A stretch of DNA of 64,000 bases from Streptomyces roseicoloratus (GTDB taxonomy: Bacteria > Actinomycetota > Actinomycetes > Streptomycetales > Streptomycetaceae), in the NCBI RefSeq assembly GCF_004117935.1, contig NZ_SDOY01000123.1, positions 1 to 64,000 of the forward strand, in the 5' to 3' direction. Under the pieces are notes generated by a model. It had not been told where the DNA came from, searched no databases, and worked only from the letters and a program-made list of their open reading frames with translations. Every line of letters starts with the position of its first letter. Position 1 is the first letter of the stretch. A program made the translations under genes and the position numbers. Shown here in pieces: positions 59,301 to 64,000 of the stretch.

Positions 59301-60221
59301 TCAGCGCAGTTCGTCCACGTAGCGGTCCGTGCCCGGCACCGTCGGGATGAACGGCGCCAGCAGTTCGACGCGGCCGCCCCACTCCCCCGCCGTCTCGTCG
59401 AGGCCGGCGAAGTGGCCCTCCCAGCAGTCGCGCGGGTCGCACTCCAGGAACCACAGCAGCGTCAGACGGGTGTCGACGCCCTCGACCTGTTTCACGTAGG
59501 TCATCCGGTCGCCGGGCAGCGGCGTGGGCCGGAAGACCGTCACCATGGCCGCGGGCGAGCCGGCGAGCCGCCGCGGCAGTTCGCGCGCGGCCAGCCGCTC
59601 GAGCAGCTCCGCCCGCGCCGCCCGGTCCTCCGCGTCGATCACCTGGAGGACCAGGCCCCGGTACGGGTGGTCGAGGGCGTGGACGTCGCGCGGCCCGGCG
59701 GCGCCGTCCCGGTACACGGTCGTCTCGTGGTCCTGGAAGGCCGTGAAGACGTGCGTGCGGTCGCGGTAGACCCGGGCGTCGCGGTTGAGGCGCTTGTTGA
59801 TGGCGACGGTCCACTTCATGTGCTCGTCGTAGCGGCCCTCGGTGACCCAGTAGGTCGAGAGATAGCAGCCGGCCGTGACGGGCCGGGCGATCGCGGACTT
59901 CTCCGGGCGGCGCAGCGCTTGGAGGTCGCGGGTGGCGACCCAGCGGCGGCCGGCGAACATCCAGGGCATGGCCATCGCGCCGGCGTAGTAGTGGTCGTCC
60001 TCGTACCAGCGGTTGTACGCGTACTCGTGGCCCGGGTGCGGTTCGACCATCGTGATCAGCGCGTGGCCGGGGCGGACGCCGTACGGCCCGACCGCCGCCA
60101 GCTCCGCGTACGCGTCGGGCCCCGCGCCGGTCCGCGCCGCCGCCCCACCTCGCGCCTCACCGCGCACCGCCCCCTCCCGCGCCTCGCCGCGCGCCGCCCC
60201 GTCCCGTGTCTCCTCGCGCAT
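59301..60221 (-). CDS. EthD/dimeric alpha-beta-barrel-like conserved protein
   Basis: A 306-residue soluble protein. After a 40-residue Arg/Glu/Ala/Gly repeat tail comes LITMVEPHPGHEYAYNRWYEDDHYYAG (about 55-80). This resembles the EthD-type EFNRWYDxxH signature of ferredoxin-like stress/monooxygenase folds. A second similar half ends with RLTLLWFLECDPRDCWEGHF. Function is unknown. It is divergent from an SDR gene with a 17-bp palindrome between them, which suggests one catabolic or detoxification unit. Confidence 0.65.
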   Translation of the reverse strand: MREETRDGAARGEAREGAVRGEARGGAAARTGAGPDAYAELAAVGPYGVRPGHALITMVEPHPGHEYAYNRWYEDDHYYAGAMAMPWMFAGRRWVATRDLQALRRPEKSAIARPVTAGCYLSTYWVTEGRYDEHMKWTVAINKRLNRDARVYRDRTHVFTAFQDHETTVYRDGAAGPRDVHALDHPYRGLVLQVIDAEDRAARAELLERLAARELPRRLAGSPAAMVTVFRPTPLPGDRMTYVKQVEGVDTRLTLLWFLECDPRDCWEGHFAGLDETAGEWGGRVELLAPFIPTVPGTDRYVDELR

Positions 60222-60263
60222 GCCGGTCCCCTTTCCCTTCCCTTGCCTGCCGGAGACCCCTAC

Positions 60264-60280
60264 TCTGACGGGTCGTCAGA
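60264..60280. promoter_or_regulatory. Perfect 17-bp palindrome in the divergent promoter
   Basis: TCTGAC-GGGTC-GTCAGA: 6-bp arms around 5 bp, 29 bp before the SDR start and 43 bp before the EthD-like start. The shape is that of a TetR-family operator. No TetR gene adjoins it, so the regulator would be encoded elsewhere. Confidence 0.72.
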
Positions 60281-60308
60281 TCCATGACCAGACGCGGGAG
60301 GTACCCGG

Positions 60309-61091
60309 ATGCTGCTCCAGGGGAAGACGGTCGTCGTGTCCGGTGTCGGCGCCGGGCTCGGCCACCGGATCGCGGAGACGGTGGTACGGGACGGGGGCCG
60401 CGCGGTCCTCGGGGCGCGCACCGAGGCCCATCTGGCGAAGTCGGCGGCGGAGATCGACCCGGACGGGACGAGGACCGCGTTCCGGGCCACCGACATCACC
60501 GACGAGGCGCAGTGCGAGGCGCTCGCCGCGCTCGCGGTCGAGCGCTTCGGCAGGATCGACGCGGTGGTCCACGTGGCCGCCTGGGACTCGTACTTCGGCG
60601 GCCTGGAGGACGCGGACTTCGCGACCTGGCAGGGCGTCCTCGACGTCAATCTGCTCGGCACGCTGCGGATGACCCGGGCCTGTCTGCCGGCCCTGAAGGA
60701 GCGGGGCGGATCGGTCGTCCTGATCGGCACCCAGTCGGCGGTCGCCGCGCCCTCGCAGGTGCGCCAGGCGGCGTACGCGGCGTCGAAGGGCGCGCTGACC
60801 TCGGCGATGTACTCGCTGGCGCGCGAGCTCGGCCCGCACCGGATCCGGGTCAACACCGTGCTGCCGGGCTGGATGTGGGGGCCGCCCGTGCAGGCGTACG
60901 TCCGGTTCACGGCGCACGCGGAGCAGGTGGCGGAGACCGAGGTGCTGGCCCGGCTGACCGAGCGGATGGCGCTGCCGGAGCTCGCGACGGACGGCGACGT
61001 GGCGGAGGCGGCGGCGTTCCTCGCCTCGGACCGGGCGCGGGCGATCACGGGACAGTCGCTGCTCGTCAACGCGGGCGAGCTGATGCGCTGA
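60309..61091 (+). CDS. Short-chain dehydrogenase/reductase
   Basis: A 260-residue NAD(P)-dependent enzyme. The cofactor motif is VVVSGVGAGLGHRIAE, in which GVGAGLG replaces the usual TGxxxGIG. VHVAAWDS stands in the NNAG position, and the active-site Tyr-Lys is in AAYAASKGAL. PGWMWGPPV follows, as in SDRs of aromatic or steroid metabolism. The ATG at 60309 follows GGGAGG at 5-6 nt. It shares a divergent palindromic promoter with the EthD-like gene. Confidence 0.9.
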   Translation: MLLQGKTVVVSGVGAGLGHRIAETVVRDGGRAVLGARTEAHLAKSAAEIDPDGTRTAFRATDITDEAQCEALAALAVERFGRIDAVVHVAAWDSYFGGLEDADFATWQGVLDVNLLGTLRMTRACLPALKERGGSVVLIGTQSAVAAPSQVRQAAYAASKGALTSAMYSLARELGPHRIRVNTVLPGWMWGPPVQAYVRFTAHAEQVAETEVLARLTERMALPELATDGDVAEAAAFLASDRARAITGQSLLVNAGELMR

Positions 61092-61119
61092 ACCCGCGGA
61101 CCGGCCCCGCCCACCCCCT

Positions 61120-61235
61120 GGGCCCCCTCGCCCCGCTCGGTCCCTCGGCCCGCTCAGCCCCTCGGCCGGCCCGCCCCTCGCCCCGCTCGGTCCCTCGGCC
61201 GGCCCGCCCCTCGGCCCGCTCAGCTCCCGGCCCGC
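61120..61235. repeat. Intergenic GGTCCCTCGGCC/GCCCCTCGGCC repeats
   Basis: About eight imperfect units of roughly 12-20 bp (GCTCGGTCCCTCGGCC, GGCCCGCCCCTCGG, CCGCTCAGC) run up to the stop of the minus-strand gene at 61236. They may act together as a terminator. Confidence 0.6.
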
Positions 61236-62354
61236 TCAGCCCCTCGGGTAGCGGTCCAGCCAGCCCGAGGACAGGTCCGCGGGGCCGTGCAGCGCGGCGC
61301 CCTGCGTCATCTCCATCGCGAAGTCGTCCGCGAGTTCCAGGACCGTCGCGCGGCCCTCCAGTTCGGCCACCCACGACGGCGGGAGGGCCGTCTCGCCGTG
61401 CAGGGCGCCGAGCAGCGCGCCGGTGAGGGTGCCGGTCGCGGCCGACGGGCCGTCGTGGTTGACCGCGAGCCGCAGCCCGTGCCGGATGTCCTCGCCGACC
61501 AGCGCGCAGTACAGCGCCGCCGCCAGCTGTCCCTCGGCCCGGTCCTCGGCCGCCCCGAGCGCCGTCACCCGGTCCGCGTCCGGGACTCCCTGCCGTACGG
61601 CGGCGAGCGCGGCCCGCAGGGCCTCGGTGACCGGTTCGTGGCCCGGGCGCGGCGCGAGCTGGTCGGCGGCGACGTGGACGGCGGCCTCGACGCCGCCGCC
61701 GCGGGCCAGGCCGTGCACGACGACCGCGAACGCGCCGGCCGCGAGGTAGGCGGCCGGGTCGCCGTGGGTCTGCGCCGCGCACTCCACCGCGAGCTGGCAC
61801 ACCAGCTGCGGCTCCCAGCCGACGAGCAGCCCGAAGGGCGCCGAGCGGACCAGGGCGCCGCTGTCGGCGGCCCCCGGGTTCTTGGGCCGGTCCGGGGTGC
61901 CCAGGATCTCGTCGCCGAGACCGGTGAGGCAGGCCCGGGCCGGGTCCCGGCGGGCGTACAGCCACTCCTGGCGGGCCAGCCAGCCGAGGTCCGCCCGGCG
62001 TTCGTCGGGGCCCCAGTCGCGCTGGGTGGCCGCCCAGCGCAGGTGGGCGCGGTGGACGTCGGTGGGCGGGTGCCAGGCGCCGGTGTCGCGGCGGACCTGG
62101 GCGCGGACGAGGCCGTCCACGGTGAACAGGGACATCTGGGTGGCGGCGGTGACGGCGCCCCGGCGGCCGTAGGCGGGCGCCAGGTCGGTCAGCCCGTCCG
62201 GGCCGTGGTCCTCGCGCAGTCGCGCGAGGCTCCGGCCGGCGGCCGCGGCGCCGAGGGCGTCGCCGACCGCGCCGCCGAGCAGACAGCCGCGGACGCGCGA
62301 ACGGAAGTCCTGCTGTTCGGTGCGTCCCCAGACGGCCGCGGCTGTGGTCGTCAC
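61236..62354 (-). CDS. ADP-ribosylglycohydrolase-family protein with altered metal motifs
   Basis: A 372-residue DraG/ARH-like protein. The family start RVRGCLLGGAVGDALGAA is clear. The first metal motif, normally TDDTQM, reads VTAATQMSLFT. The C-terminal motif, normally GDxDxxG, reads NHDGPSAATGTLTGALLGA. Loss of the two adjacent acids at the first site suggests weak or no Mg-dependent hydrolase activity, or a different ligand. ATG 62354 is followed by MTTTAAAVWGRTEQQ. A likely promoter lies in the AT-richer patch at about 62410-62460. Confidence 0.83.
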   Translation of the reverse strand: MTTTAAAVWGRTEQQDFRSRVRGCLLGGAVGDALGAAAAGRSLARLREDHGPDGLTDLAPAYGRRGAVTAATQMSLFTVDGLVRAQVRRDTGAWHPPTDVHRAHLRWAATQRDWGPDERRADLGWLARQEWLYARRDPARACLTGLGDEILGTPDRPKNPGAADSGALVRSAPFGLLVGWEPQLVCQLAVECAAQTHGDPAAYLAAGAFAVVVHGLARGGGVEAAVHVAADQLAPRPGHEPVTEALRAALAAVRQGVPDADRVTALGAAEDRAEGQLAAALYCALVGEDIRHGLRLAVNHDGPSAATGTLTGALLGALHGETALPPSWVAELEGRATVLELADDFAMEMTQGAALHGPADLSSGWLDRYPRG

Positions 62355-62544
62355 GACGTGCCTCCCCCGGTCGGCAGCTCCTGGTCCTGCGTCCAGCCTC
62401 CAGCGTTCAGCACTGTAATAGACCGGATGCGCTCATTCGCAGACCGGAACGTTTTGCGTTCTGGCTCCCTTCAGGCCGCTTTTGACCGCAGTTCGACCGG
62501 GGACCGGCCGTCGGCCGCCGGCCCCCGGAGGCAGGCTCCCGGCG

Positions 62545-64000
62545 TCAGTCCTGGACGACCGGCAGCAGTTCCGGCAGGTGGCCGTCCGAGGCACGGGCCG
62601 CGCGCTGCCGTTCCTCCGGGACCTCGCCGTACAGGGTGGTCCGGGGCCGGGCCGGGCGGCCGGCCGCCTCGGCGATGGCCTCCAGGTCGCGGATCGAGCG
62701 GTACGAGCCGTAACTCGAGCCCGCCATCCGGGAGATGGTCTCCTCCATCAGGGTGCCTCCGAGGTCGTTGGCGCCCGAGCGCAGCATCTCGGCGGCGCCC
62801 TCCGCGCCCAGCTTCACCCAGCTGGTCTGGATGTTGGGGATGTGCGGGTGGAGGAGGACCCGGGCCATCGCCGTCACCGCGCGGTTGTCGCGGACGGTCG
62901 GGCCCGGGCGGGCGATGCCCGCGAGGTACACGGGGGCGTTGGTGTGGATGAACGGCAGCGTCACGAACTCCGTGAAGCCACCGGTCTCCTGCTGGATCCG
63001 GGCCAGGGTGCGGAAGTGGCCGAGCCAGTGGCGGGGCTGGTCCACGTGCCCGTACATCATCGTCGAGCTCGACCGGATGCCCAGCTCGTGCGCGGTGGTG
63101 ACCACCTCGATCCAGGTGGCGGTGGGCAGTTTGCCCTTGGTGAGCACCCAGCGGACCTCGTCGTCGAGGATCTCGGCGGCGGTGCCGGGGATCGAGTCGA
63201 GTCCGGCCTCCTTGGCGGCGGTCAGCCACTCGCGGATCGACAGGCCGGTGCGGGAGGCGCCGTTGACGACCTCCATCGGCGAGAAGGCGTGCACGTGCAT
63301 GCCGGGGACGCGTTCCTTCACCGCCCTCGCGATGTCGAAGTACGCCGTGCCGGGCAGGTCCGGGTGGATGCCGCCCTGCATGCAGACCTCGACGGCGCCG
63401 ACGTCCCAGGCCTGGCGGGCGCGGTCGGCGACCTGGTCCAGGGACAGGGTGTAGGCGTCGGCGTCGGTGCGGCGCTGGGCGAAGGCGCAGAAACGGCAGC
63501 CGGTGTAGCAGACGTTGGTGAAGTTGATGTTCCGGGTGACGACGTACGTGACGTCGTCGCCGTTCACGCTCCTGCGGATGTCGTCGGCGACCCGGCACAG
63601 CGCGTCCAGGGCCGGCCCCTCGGCGTGCAGCAGGGCGAGGGCCTGCGGGTCGGTGAGCCGGGTCGGGTCGTCGGCGGCGACGGCCAGGGCCTCGCGCACG
63701 TCGGCGTCGATCCGCTCCGGCGCCATGCCGGGGGCCGCGGCCTCGCGCAGCGCCTCCCAGTCGCCGTACACCTCGTCGAAGTCGGCGCGGCGGTCGCCGG
63801 TGCGGCCGTCGGTGTCGATGGTGCGGTGCAGGTCGGTGCGGCCCGCGGCGGTGAAGGCCTCGTCCGGTTCCTGCCAGGGCAGTCCGCGCACCGGCGCGTC
63901 CGGGTTCGCGAGACCGGTCTCGGGGTCGGCGAGGGCACGGACGTGCGGCAGCAGCCGCGGGTCGAGCCACGGCTCGCCGCGCCGCACGAACTCCGGGTAC
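62545..64000 (-). CDS. fbiC: FbiC, CofH half of 7,8-didemethyl-8-hydroxy-5-deazariboflavin synthase (5' end outside window)
   Basis: Radical-SAM enzyme making the deazaflavin core of cofactor F420. About 485 residues are visible and the frame stays open to the window edge. In actinomycetes CofG and CofH are fused, so the CofG half should lie beyond 64000. The radical-SAM cluster is NVCYTGCRFCAFAQ. CMQGGIHPDLPGTAYFD and GLDSIPGTAAEILDDEVR are CofH signatures, and LGGTLMEETISRMAGSSYG closes the barrel. The last 40 residues form a variable tail. The coding strand runs off the right end of the window. Confidence 0.94.
   Translation of the reverse strand, partial: YPEFVRRGEPWLDPRLLPHVRALADPETGLANPDAPVRGLPWQEPDEAFTAAGRTDLHRTIDTDGRTGDRRADFDEVYGDWEALREAAAPGMAPERIDADVREALAVAADDPTRLTDPQALALLHAEGPALDALCRVADDIRRSVNGDDVTYVVTRNINFTNVCYTGCRFCAFAQRRTDADAYTLSLDQVADRARQAWDVGAVEVCMQGGIHPDLPGTAYFDIARAVKERVPGMHVHAFSPMEVVNGASRTGLSIREWLTAAKEAGLDSIPGTAAEILDDEVRWVLTKGKLPTATWIEVVTTAHELGIRSSSTMMYGHVDQPRHWLGHFRTLARIQQETGGFTEFVTLPFIHTNAPVYLAGIARPGPTVRDNRAVTAMARVLLHPHIPNIQTSWVKLGAEGAAEMLRSGANDLGGTLMEETISRMAGSSYGSYRSIRDLEAIAEAAGRPARPRTTLYGEVPEERQRAARASDGHLPELLPVVQD

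Overview
The window is chromosomal DNA of a high-GC actinomycete, almost certainly a Streptomyces. GC is very high with strong third-position bias, GTG and TTG starts are common, and several genes are typical of the genus: the sigma factor HrdD, a SARP regulator, ScbR/AvaR-type receptors, an XRE-DUF5753/DUF397 pair, GPP34, and F420 biosynthesis (FbiC). It reads as core genome carrying several accessory inserts.

Region by region. 1-870: 3' part of an IS982-family element inserted directly upstream of a methylthioadenosine phosphorylase gene. 1989-3400: SAF/CpaB-like protein, MscL and a small protein. 3469-13910, all on the minus strand: a respiratory-looking module. It contains a NarK-type transporter, pyruvate formate-lyase with its activating enzyme, a NarI-like cytochrome b subunit, a Mo-bisMGD oxidoreductase, a four-cluster ferredoxin subunit, a Rieske protein and a small membrane protein. 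The last five genes overlap or nearly abut. 14373-22702: LtrA-like membrane protein, a large SARP-NB-ARC regulator, an SDR, a P1/DmpA peptidase and a conserved hypothetical. 22889-28098: two glycosyltransferases and an exported collagen-like protein. 28195-36621: two DHA2-type efflux pumps with WYL, MarR and TetR regulators, hrdD with a SigR-type promoter, and an extradiol dioxygenase. 37295-40726: an M6-like protease and an acyl-CoA ligase.

40932-46561 holds two AvaR/ScbR-type receptors, a P450 and a divergent acyl-CoA oxidase. This is the gene set known from the avenolide (butenolide hormone) locus, and ARE-like palindromes lie in front of the receptor and oxidase genes. Next come tRNA-Arg(CCT) and a small island (46970-50814). 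The island has a frameshifted tyrosine-integrase remnant, a three-gene operon encoding a WXG-like protein, a WXG/lysozyme fusion and a 3-TM protein (a possible secreted effector with immunity), an unrecognised broken gene and two tiny genes.

51199-57525: type I signal peptidase, a polytopic membrane protein, a D-Ala-D-Ala carboxypeptidase with a very long cytoplasmic tail, and GPP34. 57764-64000: XRE/DUF397 pair, an EthD-like protein divergent from an SDR across a 17-bp palindrome, an ADP-ribosylglycohydrolase homologue with altered metal motifs, and the CofH half of fbiC running off the right edge.

A theme across the whole window is an exceptional density of short tandem repeats (9 to 90 bp). 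Inside genes the well-measured periods are multiples of three, encoding linkers and tails. Between genes they include non-multiples (22 and 37 bp). Coordinates, motifs and repeats were read by eye. Family names rest on remembered family signatures and not on database searches.
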